This document shows, one piece after another, positions 46,410-55,627 of a DNA stretch of 64,000 nucleotides. A program made the position numbers and the translations under genes. Below the pieces are notes generated by a model. The model was not told where the DNA came from, did no database searches, and saw nothing but the letters and a program-made list of their open reading frames with translations. Origin of the DNA: Labrenzia sp. CE80 (lineage in GTDB: Bacteria; Pseudomonadota; Alphaproteobacteria; Rhizobiales; Stappiaceae); the NCBI RefSeq assembly GCF_009650605.1, contig NZ_WAJT01000001.1, positions 1,302,001 through 1,366,000 of the forward strand. The letters are read 5' to 3'. Each line of letters starts with the position of its first letter. Position 1 is the first letter of the stretch.

Positions 46410-46784
46410 CTAGCTTTCCGACTTAGGGTAGGAGGGCCTCGTCGCCACGTAAAGCGCACAGGCGCCGATCACAACTGCGACGACCAGCGCCAGCCACAGC
46501 GGTGGCTGGCTGGTCAGAAAAAAGACAATATAGCCAATGAGCATTCCACTGAGCGCAAACATCTTTGCCTTCGGCGGGATCACACCGTGGTCGCGCCACG
46601 CTTTCACTGGCGGACCGATGTGAGGGTGGCGAAGGATCCTTGCTTCGAGTTCTGGCGACGAACGGGCAAAACAGGCTGCCGCAAGAATAAAGAATATAGT
46701 TGTTGGCAGCAGCGGCAGGACGACACCGACCAATCCAATGAGGACGAACCCTAAACCGAGGACCTTGAACGTGGTGCGCCGCAA
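46410..46784 (-). CDS. DUF454 (YbaN-like) membrane protein
   Basis: The 124-residue protein has about three membrane segments with the typical LGLGFVLIGLVGVVLPLLPTTIFFILAAACFARSSP motif split across residues 8-45. The following ILRHPHIGPPVKAWRDHGVIPPKAK is characteristic of DUF454. A TTG start at 46784 follows GGAGG at good spacing and no upstream ATG is available. Function is unknown; it is convergent with glmS. Confidence 0.85.
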   Translation of the reverse strand: MRRTTFKVLGLGFVLIGLVGVVLPLLPTTIFFILAAACFARSSPELEARILRHPHIGPPVKAWRDHGVIPPKAKMFALSGMLIGYIVFFLTSQPPLWLALVVAVVIGACALYVATRPSYPKSES

Positions 46785-46931
46785 AGGGCTGCCTCCAATT
46801 GATGCAAATTAGCCAGTGAAACGCGTAAAATTTAGTGCTGAGGTGGGATACCGCAGCACATCTGAAAACATTATGTAGTTTACCAGGGGCGTGAATGCGA
46901 TGGCGTTTCGACGCAGTTTGAGGATATTTGC

Positions 46932-47654
46932 ATGAAGCGGGACCAGTCGGGCGATGAACAGGGGGCACATAGCGTGCCCAAGAGCCGGTTCGCGACGCGC
47001 TTGCGCAACTATTTTCTGACTGGATTGGTCATCACAGGGCCGATCGGGATCACGCTTTGGCTGACGTGGACATTCATTCAATGGGTTGACGGTTGGGTGA
47101 AGCCCATTGTCCCTCGTGCCTATAATCCGGAGACCTATCTTCCGTTTCCTGTTCCGGGCCTCGGCCTCATTCTCGCGATACTGCTCCTGACGATTGTCGG
47201 CTTTCTCGCGGCGAACTTCCTCGGGCGCAGCCTTTTGTCCGTTGGCGAATCTCTCGTCAATCGAATGCCGCTGGTGCGCAATCTCTACAGCGGCTTGAAA
47301 CAGATCTTCGAGACAGTTTTGGACGAGCGCAGCAATTCCTTTTCCAAGGCGGCACTGGTGGAATATCCCCGCAAGGGACTCTGGGCGATTGTCTTTATCT
47401 CGACTGAGACCAAGGGTGAGGTCGCACGTCGGCTCAAGGATAAGGCCGAAACAGTTTCTGTCTTTCTGCCGACCACGCCGAATCCGACCTCGGGCTTTCT
47501 ACTGTTTGTGCCGCGCGAGGACGTGATTGAGCTTTCGATGGGGGTCGAAGACGCTGCCAAGCTCGTTATCTCGGCTGGTCTTGTGAACCCGAATTATCCG
47601 GAGATTCTGGCCGATTACGTCGAAGACCCGATGCCAGAGAAATCGGCGACCTGA
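46932..47654 (+). CDS. DUF502 membrane protein
   Basis: The 240-residue protein has two membrane helices (about residues 30-52 and 80-105) and a soluble C-terminal part with NRMPLVRNLYSGLKQIFETV, VEYPRKGLWAIVFIS and PTTPNPTSGFLLFVPREDVIELSM. These are hallmarks of DUF502, a family with unknown function also found in plants (COV proteins). GAGGA precedes the ATG. It converges with recG. Confidence 0.9.
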   Translation: MKRDQSGDEQGAHSVPKSRFATRLRNYFLTGLVITGPIGITLWLTWTFIQWVDGWVKPIVPRAYNPETYLPFPVPGLGLILAILLLTIVGFLAANFLGRSLLSVGESLVNRMPLVRNLYSGLKQIFETVLDERSNSFSKAALVEYPRKGLWAIVFISTETKGEVARRLKDKAETVSVFLPTTPNPTSGFLLFVPREDVIELSMGVEDAAKLVISAGLVNPNYPEILADYVEDPMPEKSAT

Positions 47655-47666
47655 GCAGGCGGTCTA

Positions 47667-49769
47667 TCAGCCAGCACGCAGCAATCGGATCGCCTCATCC
47701 CGGCCGAAGAGATACAGCAGGCAACGCAACGCCGTGCCGCGCTCTGACTTGAGTTCCGGATCCGTCTCAAGGATGAGCCGGGCGTCGTCTCTGGCGACCT
47801 CCATAAGATCGGCGTGATCCTCCGCCCGCGCGATGCGGAACCCTGGCATCCCTGATTGTCGGGTTCCAAGGATTTCTCCGCCGCCGCGCAACTTCAGATC
47901 TTCCTCCGCGATCAGAAAACCGTCGTTGGTTTGCCGCATGATGTTCAAACGTGCACCTGCTGTCTCACCGAGAGGCCCCTTGTAGAGCAAGACGCAGGAC
48001 GAGGGCTTGTCGCCGCGGCCAACGCGCCCTCGCAGCTGATGAAGCTGAGCGAGGCCGAAACGTTCTGCGTGTTCGATCACCATGATGGTCGCATCCGGCA
48101 CATCCACGCCAACCTCAATCACCGTGGTTGCGACAAGGACACGGGTCTCACCCGACTTAAAAGCCTGCATGGCGGCGTCTTTTTCATCCGCACTCATGCG
48201 GCCATGGACGAGTGAAATACGCTGACGAAGCGCCTGTTCCAGCACACGGTGCCTGTCCTCCACGGCTGCGAGGTCGATTTTCTCCGACTCCTCCACCAGG
48301 GGACATACCCAATAGACTTTCTGTCCTTCGGCGACCGCAGACCCAATGCGGCCGATGGTTTCCTCCAGCCGATCCAGCGAAACGGAAACCGTGGTTATGG
48401 GCTTTCTACCGGCGGGCTTGTCGGTCAGGCGCGAGACATCCATGTCTCCAAAACAGGTGAGGACCAGCGTGCGCGGAATAGGGGTTGCGGTCATGACGAG
48501 CACGTCGACGCCCTTGCCCTTTGATGACAAGGCCAGGCGCTGATGGACCCCAAAGCGATGTTGCTCGTCGACGACCACAAGCGCGAGATCCTTGAAGGTG
48601 ACCTTGCCCTGAAAAAGCGCATGGGTGCCAACAACAAGATCTATCTCGCCAGCATCGAGCTTTTCCTGAGTCAGCCGCCGTTCCTTCGCGGTGTCCTTGC
48701 CCGTGAGCAGCGCGAGGCGGATACCGATCTTTTCGCAAATCGGAGAGATGGAGGCGAAGTGCTGGCGCGCGAGAATTTCGGTCGGCGCCATTAGCGCGCC
48801 CTGTGCACGGGTCTCAATCACCTGAGCCAGGGCTGCGAGCGCAACGACGGTCTTGCCGGAGCCTACGTCGCCCTGAAGCAGCCGCAGCATTCGGGTGGGC
48901 TCCGCGAGGTCTTCATTGATGTCGTCGATTGCAGCTGACTGGCTGCTGGTCAGGGTGAAGGGCAGGGCCGAAATGACCTTGTTCTGCAAGGTTCCCGAGG
49001 GCGCGCGGACAAGTCCACCCAGCTGGCGCATATTTGCGCGCACCAATGCGAGGGCAAGTTGGCTGGCGAGCAGCTCATCATAGGCAAGCCGTTGCAGGTA
49101 AATCGAATCGGCGGAAATATCCTGCTGTTCGCGTGGCTGATGCAGGGCCGTGACAGATTCGGCGAAGTCCGGCCAATGATTCTGTGCTTGATGAGCTTCA
49201 TTGAGCCACTCCGGCAATTGAGGAAGTCGGCTTAGCGCCGCAACCATGGCCTTTTGCAATGTCTTGGGAGACAGGCCGGCCGTAAGGGGATAGATCGGCT
49301 CCAGGGGCGGCATAGCATCGGCTTCTTCTGGAGCCAGCACGTAGTCCGGGTGAACCATCTGCGGGCGTTCGTTGAACCACTCGACCTTGCCGGAGACGAT
49401 TCTTCGCTCTCCAACGGGGAACATCTTTTCCAGCCAGTCCCGGCGCGGATGAAAAAAGACGAAAGTGATCGATCCGGTGTCATCAAATGCGGTGATGCGG
49501 TAGGGGGCCTTGCCGCCACGCGGCCCTGGCTGATGCCGGTCCACGGTGACGTCGAGCGTCACTATGTCGCCGTTCTCCGAGTAGGCAATGCCCGGGCGGT
49601 GACGGCGGTCAATGACGCTGTGCGGGATGTGGAAAAGAAGGTCCGCTACGCTGGCCTCACGGTCCGGCTGGCTGGAGAGAAACGTCGTGAGCAACTTGGC
49701 AATCTTCGGGCCGATACCGGGCAGGGTCGACACGGAAGCGAACAGCGGATCGAGAACCGAAGGGCGCAT
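47667..49769 (-). CDS. recG: ATP-dependent DNA helicase RecG
   Basis: This 700-residue helicase remodels stalled forks and branched DNA. The wedge/OB-fold lies in the first ~180 residues and starts MRPSVLDPLFASVSTLPGIGPK. Walker A is LLQGDVGSGKTVVA, motif II is DEQHRFGV, and motif VI QLHQLRGRVGRG is present, followed by the RecG C-terminal segment. ATG 49769 gives the standard N-terminus; a 24-residue extension upstream has no family support. It is divergent from sdhE. Confidence 0.96.
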   Translation of the reverse strand: MRPSVLDPLFASVSTLPGIGPKIAKLLTTFLSSQPDREASVADLLFHIPHSVIDRRHRPGIAYSENGDIVTLDVTVDRHQPGPRGGKAPYRITAFDDTGSITFVFFHPRRDWLEKMFPVGERRIVSGKVEWFNERPQMVHPDYVLAPEEADAMPPLEPIYPLTAGLSPKTLQKAMVAALSRLPQLPEWLNEAHQAQNHWPDFAESVTALHQPREQQDISADSIYLQRLAYDELLASQLALALVRANMRQLGGLVRAPSGTLQNKVISALPFTLTSSQSAAIDDINEDLAEPTRMLRLLQGDVGSGKTVVALAALAQVIETRAQGALMAPTEILARQHFASISPICEKIGIRLALLTGKDTAKERRLTQEKLDAGEIDLVVGTHALFQGKVTFKDLALVVVDEQHRFGVHQRLALSSKGKGVDVLVMTATPIPRTLVLTCFGDMDVSRLTDKPAGRKPITTVSVSLDRLEETIGRIGSAVAEGQKVYWVCPLVEESEKIDLAAVEDRHRVLEQALRQRISLVHGRMSADEKDAAMQAFKSGETRVLVATTVIEVGVDVPDATIMVIEHAERFGLAQLHQLRGRVGRGDKPSSCVLLYKGPLGETAGARLNIMRQTNDGFLIAEEDLKLRGGGEILGTRQSGMPGFRIARAEDHADLMEVARDDARLILETDPELKSERGTALRCLLYLFGRDEAIRLLRAG

Positions 49770-49959
49770 GAGGGCGGCAGGACTTTCGCTCGTGCCACTA
49801 GGGCATGGATTGGCGACAACGACTGATGGCCTTTGTGCCATGAAGTCGGCGATGTACGCAATATGTTCTCATTTTCCAGATGAGGCGCTGACAGATCCAG
49901 GAAGGAGCGCTATATAGCGGCCAACAGTTCAAACTCTTCAACTTCAATGGATCTTTGCC

Positions 49960-50292
49960 ATGAGTGGTACGCCTCCCGAGACGCCGGACGAAACTGCCCC
50001 TGCCGTTCGCGACGATCGGCGCAAGAGGATCATGTTCCGTTGCTGGCACAGGGGAATGAAGGAAATGGATCTGCTGCTCGGCGGTTTTGTTGAAGCCAGG
50101 ATCGATACACTTCGCGATGACGAGCTTGAAGAACTGGAACACCTGCTCACGGCGTATGATCAGGATCTCTACGCCTGGATGACAGGCCGCAAGCCTCTGC
50201 CGGCCGAGTGGGATGGTCCACTTTACAGATCCATCATTGCCTATCACGAAGAGGCTATTGCCAAGGCCCGCTCCGTCAAAAACACCGACTAA
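49960..50292 (+). CDS. sdhE: FAD assembly factor SdhE
   Basis: This 110-residue protein of the SdhE/Sdh5 family helps attach FAD covalently to succinate dehydrogenase. The RGxxE motif is seen as CWHRGMKEMD, followed by LTAYDQDLYAWMTGRKPLPAEW, also diagnostic. The N-terminal ~20 residues are an unconserved tail. It is next to mfd, a conserved alphaproteobacterial neighbourhood. Confidence 0.95.
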   Translation: MSGTPPETPDETAPAVRDDRRKRIMFRCWHRGMKEMDLLLGGFVEARIDTLRDDELEELEHLLTAYDQDLYAWMTGRKPLPAEWDGPLYRSIIAYHEEAIAKARSVKNTD

Positions 50293-50338
50293 CACACAAG
50301 ATCGAGCTGTTGCGACAGCCCCATCGTCTACAAGGAAG

Positions 50339-53300
50339 ATGCCCGTGTTCGAAAGCCTGTTGAAAGACCGGGCCAACATCACGCTTGCCAGTGTGCCCGA
50401 CGGCGCTGAGGCCTATGCCCTTGCACGGATCCTTGCAGAGAGCGGGCAGGGCGGTCTCGCGATGGTCTTCATCGCCCGCGACGCCACGCGTATGCAAATG
50501 ATTACCGAAGCGCTTCCCTTCTTCGATCCGGACATAGAAGTGCTTCAATTGCCCGCCTGGGATTGCCTGCCCTATGACCGGGTGTCCCCCAACCCGGGCA
50601 TCAGTGCGCGCCGGCTGCTGGCCTTAGGCGCTCTGGCCAAGGGATTGCCGGGCGACAAGAAGATCGTCTTGATGACGACGGTGAACGCTGCCGTTCAACG
50701 TGTTCCCGATCGCGAATGGATGCGTAAACAGGCTCTTTCCATGGCGCCGGGAAATCGGATCGACATGGCGGAGATCGCCAGCTGGCTTGAAATGAACGGT
50801 TTTTCCAGAACCCCAACCGTTCGCGAGACGGGCGAATATGCGGTTCGCGGGGGCATCGTTGACCTCTTCACGCCCGGTTCGGAGGAGCCGGTACGGCTCG
50901 ACTTCTTCGGCGACACTCTAGAATCGATTCGTTCCTTCGACCCGGAAACCCAGCGGACCTCCAAGCAGCTCAAGCGGCTCGACTTGGTGCCGATGAGTGA
51001 AGTTGTTCTTTCCGAGGATGCAATTTCACGCTTCCGACGGAGCTATCTGGCAAGCTTTGGTGCTGCAAGCCGGGATGATGTGCTCTACCAGTCCGTCAGT
51101 GACGGGCGTCGCTACGCCGGTATGGAGCACTGGCTTCCGCTGTTCCATGAGCGGCTGGAGACCCTGTTCGACTACGTTGGCGACGCACCTGTGGTGCTTG
51201 ACGCGAAAGCCAACGACGTGGTGCGAGAGCGGATCGATCAGGTTCAAGAGCATTATTCGGCGCGCGAGGAGGCACGAGAAGCGGGGAAATCTGCTGGCAC
51301 CGTCCCTTACATGCCGATTGAGCCGGCTGCGCTCTACCTTTCAGACAGCGAGTGGACCGGCAATCTTGCGGATGCAGCGAGCGCGGTTCTAGATCCCTTC
51401 ACGCCGCCTCCAGGTTCCGGCAAGCAGGTCGCTGATCTTTCCGGCCGGCAAGGTCGGACATTTGCCGCCGAGCGGGCAGCCGGCGACGTCAATATTTTTG
51501 ATGCGCTGACCAATCATGTGAAATCGCTGCAAAAAGACGGCAAGCGGACCGTGATCGCTTGCTGGTCGGACGGATCCAGAGACAGGCTTGGTCAAATCCT
51601 CAAGGACCATGGGCTTGGAGCGACAACCGACGTTGATACACTCGACGCAGCGCGGCAACTGCCCAAGGCCACTACGGCGCTTTGTGTCCTGGGGATCGAA
51701 CACGGTTTCGAGCTGGCCGACACGGCTTTCATCGGGGAACAGGATATTCTCGGCGACCGGCTGGTACGCAAGAGCCGCAAAAAAGCCAAGGGTGCCAATG
51801 TCATCACGGAGGCGACCGGGCTTTCGGAAGGCGATCTCGTGGTTCATGTCGATCACGGTATCGGCCGTTTCATCGGGCTGAAGACCATCGAGGCGGTTGG
51901 CGCACCTCACGACTGCCTCGAGCTGCAATATGCAAGCGGCGACCGGCTTTATCTGCCGGTTGAGAATATCGAACTTCTTTCGCGCTACGGCTCTGAGGAT
52001 TCCGAGGCGCAGCTGGACAAGCTTGGCGGTGGTGCCTGGCAAGCGCGCAAGGCCAAGCTCAAGAAACGCATACTTGAAATTGCGGACGGGCTGATCAAGA
52101 CGGCCGCAGCGCGTGCCTTGAAAACCGCGCCCGTCGTCGAGACGCCCGAGGGCGTCTATGACGAGTTTGCCACCCGTTTTCCCTATGAGGAAACGGAAGA
52201 TCAGCTTTCGGCGATTGATGCCGTCTTTGACGACCTTGCCTCTGGTCGCCCCATGGACCGGCTTGTTTGCGGTGACGTGGGTTTCGGAAAGACCGAGGTG
52301 GCTTTGCGCGCGGCCTTCATCGCGGCCATGTCGGGCCGTCAGGTGGCGGTCGTGGTACCGACGACCCTTTTGTCCCGCCAGCATTTTCGCACCTTTTCAG
52401 AGCGTTTTCACGGGCTGCCGATCAATGTGGCACATGCCTCACGACTGGTGCCAACCCGGGAGCTGACCCAGACCAAGAAGGGCATCGCCGACGGCTCGAT
52501 CGACATCGTGATTGGCACTCACGCATTGCTTGGCAAAGCCGTCAGCTTTCGCGACCTTGGGCTTTTGATCATCGACGAAGAACAGCACTTCGGCGTCAAG
52601 CACAAGGAACGCCTGAAAGAGCTCAAGTCGGACGTTCATGTGCTGACCCTTTCGGCGACACCGATCCCGCGCACGCTGCAGATGGCTCTGACCGGCGTTC
52701 GGGAACTGTCTTTGATCGCCACACCGCCGGTTGACCGGCTCGCGGTGCGGACTTTCGTGTCACCTTTCGATCCGCTTGTCGTGCGCGAAGCCCTCTTGCG
52801 CGAGCACTATCGCGGCGGCCAGAGCTTCTACGTCTGTCCGCGCCTTGCCGATATCGCTGATATTCGTGTGTTCCTGGAAGACAGTGTGCCGGAGCTGAAG
52901 GTGGCGGTCGCCCACGGGCAGATGCCGCCTGGCGAGCTGGAAGACGTGATGAACGCTTTCTATGAAGGCAAGTTCAACGTGCTCCTGTCGACAACGATTG
53001 TTGAATCGGGCCTCGACATTCCGACCGCCAATACACTGATCGTCCACCGGGCCGATATGTTCGGCCTGGCGCAGCTCTACCAGCTTCGCGGCCGGGTCGG
53101 GCGGTCAAAAACGCGGGCCTATGCACTCTTCACTGTGCCGGCGAACAAGACATTGACGACGACGGCCGAGCGACGCCTCAAGGTGCTGCAATCGCTCGAG
53201 ACACTCGGAGCAGGTTTCCAGCTGGCGAGCCACGATCTGGATATTCGCGGCGCCGGCAATCTTCTGGGAGAAGAGCAATCCGGACAGGTTAAGGAGGTCG

Positions 53301-53830
53301 GCTTCGAGCTCTATCAGCAAATGCTGGAAGAGGCGGTTGCCCAGCTCAAGGACGGTGGCGTCGAAGGTGAAGAGCAATGGTCACCGCAAATCAATATCGG
53401 GACACCGGTGTTGATACCGGAAAACTATGTCCCCGATCTCCAATTGCGGCTGACGCTCTACAGGCGCCTCGGTGATCTGACCGAAGCCGGTGAAATCGAC
53501 AGCTTCGGCGCTGAGATGATCGACCGCTTCGGACCGCTGCCGGAAGAGGTTCAGCATCTTCTGAAGATTGTCTTCATCAAGGGTCTCTGCCGCAAGGCGA
53601 ACATCGAGAAGGTGGACGCCGGGCCAAAGGGCGTGGTCATCACCTTCCGCAACAGCGAGTTTGCCAATCCGGGTGCGCTTGTCGCCTATATTGCCGAGCA
53701 AGGCGTCTTGGCGAAAATCCGGCCGGACCAGAAGGTGGTTCTCTCCCGCGATTGGGAGAAGACCGAGGACCGCTTGAAGGGCACCGCTACGGTCCTGACC
53801 AAACTGGCGCGGCTAGCTGAAGCGGGATAG
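50339..53830 (+). CDS. mfd: Transcription-repair coupling factor
   Basis: The ~1163-residue Mfd removes stalled RNA polymerase and recruits UvrA. A UvrB-like N-terminal region (GTG-rich LPAWDCLPYDRVSPN) is followed by a CarD-like polymerase-interaction domain near residue 500 (GDLVVHVDHGIGRFIGL), then RecG-like helicase motors with GDVGFGKTEVA and DEEQHFG, and the C-terminal TRCF domain. ATG 50339 is used; GTG 50345 has better spacing to AAGGA, so the start may be two codons later. Confidence 0.96.
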   Translation: MPVFESLLKDRANITLASVPDGAEAYALARILAESGQGGLAMVFIARDATRMQMITEALPFFDPDIEVLQLPAWDCLPYDRVSPNPGISARRLLALGALAKGLPGDKKIVLMTTVNAAVQRVPDREWMRKQALSMAPGNRIDMAEIASWLEMNGFSRTPTVRETGEYAVRGGIVDLFTPGSEEPVRLDFFGDTLESIRSFDPETQRTSKQLKRLDLVPMSEVVLSEDAISRFRRSYLASFGAASRDDVLYQSVSDGRRYAGMEHWLPLFHERLETLFDYVGDAPVVLDAKANDVVRERIDQVQEHYSAREEAREAGKSAGTVPYMPIEPAALYLSDSEWTGNLADAASAVLDPFTPPPGSGKQVADLSGRQGRTFAAERAAGDVNIFDALTNHVKSLQKDGKRTVIACWSDGSRDRLGQILKDHGLGATTDVDTLDAARQLPKATTALCVLGIEHGFELADTAFIGEQDILGDRLVRKSRKKAKGANVITEATGLSEGDLVVHVDHGIGRFIGLKTIEAVGAPHDCLELQYASGDRLYLPVENIELLSRYGSEDSEAQLDKLGGGAWQARKAKLKKRILEIADGLIKTAAARALKTAPVVETPEGVYDEFATRFPYEETEDQLSAIDAVFDDLASGRPMDRLVCGDVGFGKTEVALRAAFIAAMSGRQVAVVVPTTLLSRQHFRTFSERFHGLPINVAHASRLVPTRELTQTKKGIADGSIDIVIGTHALLGKAVSFRDLGLLIIDEEQHFGVKHKERLKELKSDVHVLTLSATPIPRTLQMALTGVRELSLIATPPVDRLAVRTFVSPFDPLVVREALLREHYRGGQSFYVCPRLADIADIRVFLEDSVPELKVAVAHGQMPPGELEDVMNAFYEGKFNVLLSTTIVESGLDIPTANTLIVHRADMFGLAQLYQLRGRVGRSKTRAYALFTVPANKTLTTTAERRLKVLQSLETLGAGFQLASHDLDIRGAGNLLGEEQSGQVKEVGFELYQQMLEEAVAQLKDGGVEGEEQWSPQINIGTPVLIPENYVPDLQLRLTLYRRLGDLTEAGEIDSFGAEMIDRFGPLPEEVQHLLKIVFIKGLCRKANIEKVDAGPKGVVITFRNSEFANPGALVAYIAEQGVLAKIRPDQKVVLSRDWEKTEDRLKGTATVLTKLARLAEAG

Positions 53831-53867
53831 GGCTCCAAGCCGGTGTAGGCTGCTTGGGACGCGAGTC

Positions 53868-54020
53868 TCATCTTGCGCGCCACCAGTTCCATATCCGCTG
53901 CCAGATCGGAGGCGTGTAGGCGTGGTAAAAAGCATCTTCTTCGTCTGCTCGCTTCTGTGCTGAGATATCCTCCCGTGCCTGGCGGGAGCGGTGCATGTGG
54001 ATTGAGAAATAGGGGATCAT
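53868..54020 (-). CDS. Small basic/aromatic protein (50 residues), unannotated-type ORF
   Basis: A 50-codon ORF on the minus strand starts ATG 54020 with AAAGG seven bases upstream. It encodes a His/Arg-rich N-terminal half (MIPYFSIHMHRSRQARED), an acidic middle (KRADEEDAFYHAY) and a Trp-rich C-terminus ending WQRIWNWWRAR. It fills the mfd-LysR gap, which otherwise has no gene. The unusual Trp content (four in the last 11 residues) argues against random sequence. Function is unknown; the short tail could bind membranes. Confidence 0.5.
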   Translation of the reverse strand: MIPYFSIHMHRSRQAREDISAQKRADEEDAFYHAYTPPIWQRIWNWWRAR

Positions 54021-54109
54021 GACGGAGCCTTTCGGGTGAAATCCATCACAACAATTAATCTCCAGATTTGAAGTGACGTATCGCGATTATCGGGTCATGT
54101 ATTTCAATT

Positions 54110-54985
54110 ATGAAAAACGTGAACTGGGATCTTTATCAGGACTTCATCGCAGTCGCCCGGAAAGGCGGTCTGAGCGCAGCGGCTGCTGCCACCGGCATGA
54201 GCGCCGCTACGCTTGGCCGGCGAATGCTTGAACTCGAACAGGGGTTGGGTAAAACCCTGTTTCGCCGCAGCCCCGGTGGCTATGAGCTGACAGGAGATGG
54301 CAATGCGTTGCTTGATCACCTCAAGGATCTCGAAGCTGCCGCACGCAAAGTCGATGCCTGGCGAGGAGTTTCAACAGGGAACACCATCGTTCGCATCGCT
54401 GCCGGCACCTGGATGGCCCACTTACTTTCTGAGAATTTTCAGGCGCTGAGAACCCTGAGAGATGACTTTCGGGTCGACCTACGCATCGGCGAACAAAGAG
54501 CGGGTCTGGCCTTTCGGGAGAATGATATTGGCATACGGGCGTTTGAGCCTGACGAGACCAATCTCGCGTCGCGACGGGCAGGATCTGTTGCCTATGCCGC
54601 CTATCGCGCAAGAAACAGCGCAGACTCTACACGTGACACCTGGCTTGCAATCGGCAAGGATGCCGCTGTTTCTGCCTATCTGAGGTGGCCTCATGAGAGC
54701 CACCCCGACAAGGTGACCGTGACGGTCAATCAACCGCGCAATCTCAAGGACCTCGCATTGGCAGGCGCGGGGATTGCAGTTCTTCCGTGTCTGGCCGGAG
54801 ATCTGGAGCCGGGCCTGGAACGGGCGGGCCCGGAAATCACGGAGCTACGTCACCAGCAATGGATCGTGATGAACAATGACGACCGGCATCGGCCAGAAAT
54901 TCGGACTGTGGTCGGCCGTCTGGCCCGTCTGATTAAGCAGCATGCGGATCTTCTGGCTGGGGCAAGGCCGAGCCGTTCTGTCTAA
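54110..54985 (+). CDS. LysR-family transcriptional regulator
   Basis: The 291-residue protein has an N-terminal winged HTH (about residues 6-65): FIAVARKGGLSAAAAATGMSAATLGRRMLELEQGLGKTLFRR. The C-terminal effector domain is shorter and diverged. It resembles the LysR subgroup lacking the usual full co-inducer domain motifs. No divergent target gene other than the 50-residue ORF is next to it, so its regulon is unknown. Confidence 0.88.
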   Translation: MKNVNWDLYQDFIAVARKGGLSAAAAATGMSAATLGRRMLELEQGLGKTLFRRSPGGYELTGDGNALLDHLKDLEAAARKVDAWRGVSTGNTIVRIAAGTWMAHLLSENFQALRTLRDDFRVDLRIGEQRAGLAFRENDIGIRAFEPDETNLASRRAGSVAYAAYRARNSADSTRDTWLAIGKDAAVSAYLRWPHESHPDKVTVTVNQPRNLKDLALAGAGIAVLPCLAGDLEPGLERAGPEITELRHQQWIVMNNDDRHRPEIRTVVGRLARLIKQHADLLAGARPSRSV

Positions 54986-55121
54986 GATATGGTGAGGTGC
55001 GTTGGAACCTGTTGATTTCTAGCGGTCAATCCGACTGGGTTTGATTTGCTTCAACGCTCTTTTAACCAACGGGGTTCATCCTCATCTCAAGGCCAATTTG
55101 TGTATCTAGTAGGGTCAGTCT

Positions 55122-55463
55122 GTGTCTGCGACCACACGCCAGCGTAAACAATCTGCACTTCGCCGTTTGATCATTCCAGTTGCTGCTTTATCGGTGCTTG
55201 CCTACTTCGGCTTTCATGCACTGAACGGGGAATTGGGATTGGTCGGGCGCGCCCGTATCGAGCATCAGGTGCGAGACCTGCAGGCAGAGCTCGATACGCT
55301 TGTTTCAGAACGGCAACATCTGGTTGCTCGCGTCAGCCTGCTTCGGCCCGAAAGCCTGGACCCGGATATGGTCGATGAACGTGCAAGGCTCAATCTCAAC
55401 CTTGTTCATGAAAACGACCTGACAATTCTGAGGCCATCGGCGGCTCGAGCTCAAGTTAACTAG
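55122..55463 (+). CDS. ftsB: Septum formation initiator / FtsB-DivIC family protein
   Basis: The 113-residue protein has one membrane helix (about residues 12-30) and a coiled coil (RARIEHQVRDLQAELDTLVSERQHLVARVSLLRPESLDPDMVDERARLNLNLV). This is the FtsB/DivIC pattern; FtsB links divisome proteins FtsL and FtsQ. A GTG start at 55122 has AGGG eight bases upstream. In many alphaproteobacteria it precedes pdhA as here. Confidence 0.85.
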   Translation: MSATTRQRKQSALRRLIIPVAALSVLAYFGFHALNGELGLVGRARIEHQVRDLQAELDTLVSERQHLVARVSLLRPESLDPDMVDERARLNLNLVHENDLTILRPSAARAQVN

Positions 55464-55627
55464 AATATAGTTTATTTCAGCATTTTAACCAAAAATAGGT
55501 TTATCCTTATTTTCTCTCTAAAAACAGCCGATTATAGCTTACTACCATCCAATCTGTTCGCGCTTGGATTGACAAGTGTCGCAGGTTAATTTCCGCTTGG
55601 TTTCCATAAGGGAAACGTCAGCCTGAG

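Noticed and set aside
55569..55600. Sigma-70 promoter for pdhA with TTGACA
   Set aside because: The hexamer is present but no acceptable -10 box lies 16-18 bases downstream, so I do not call it.
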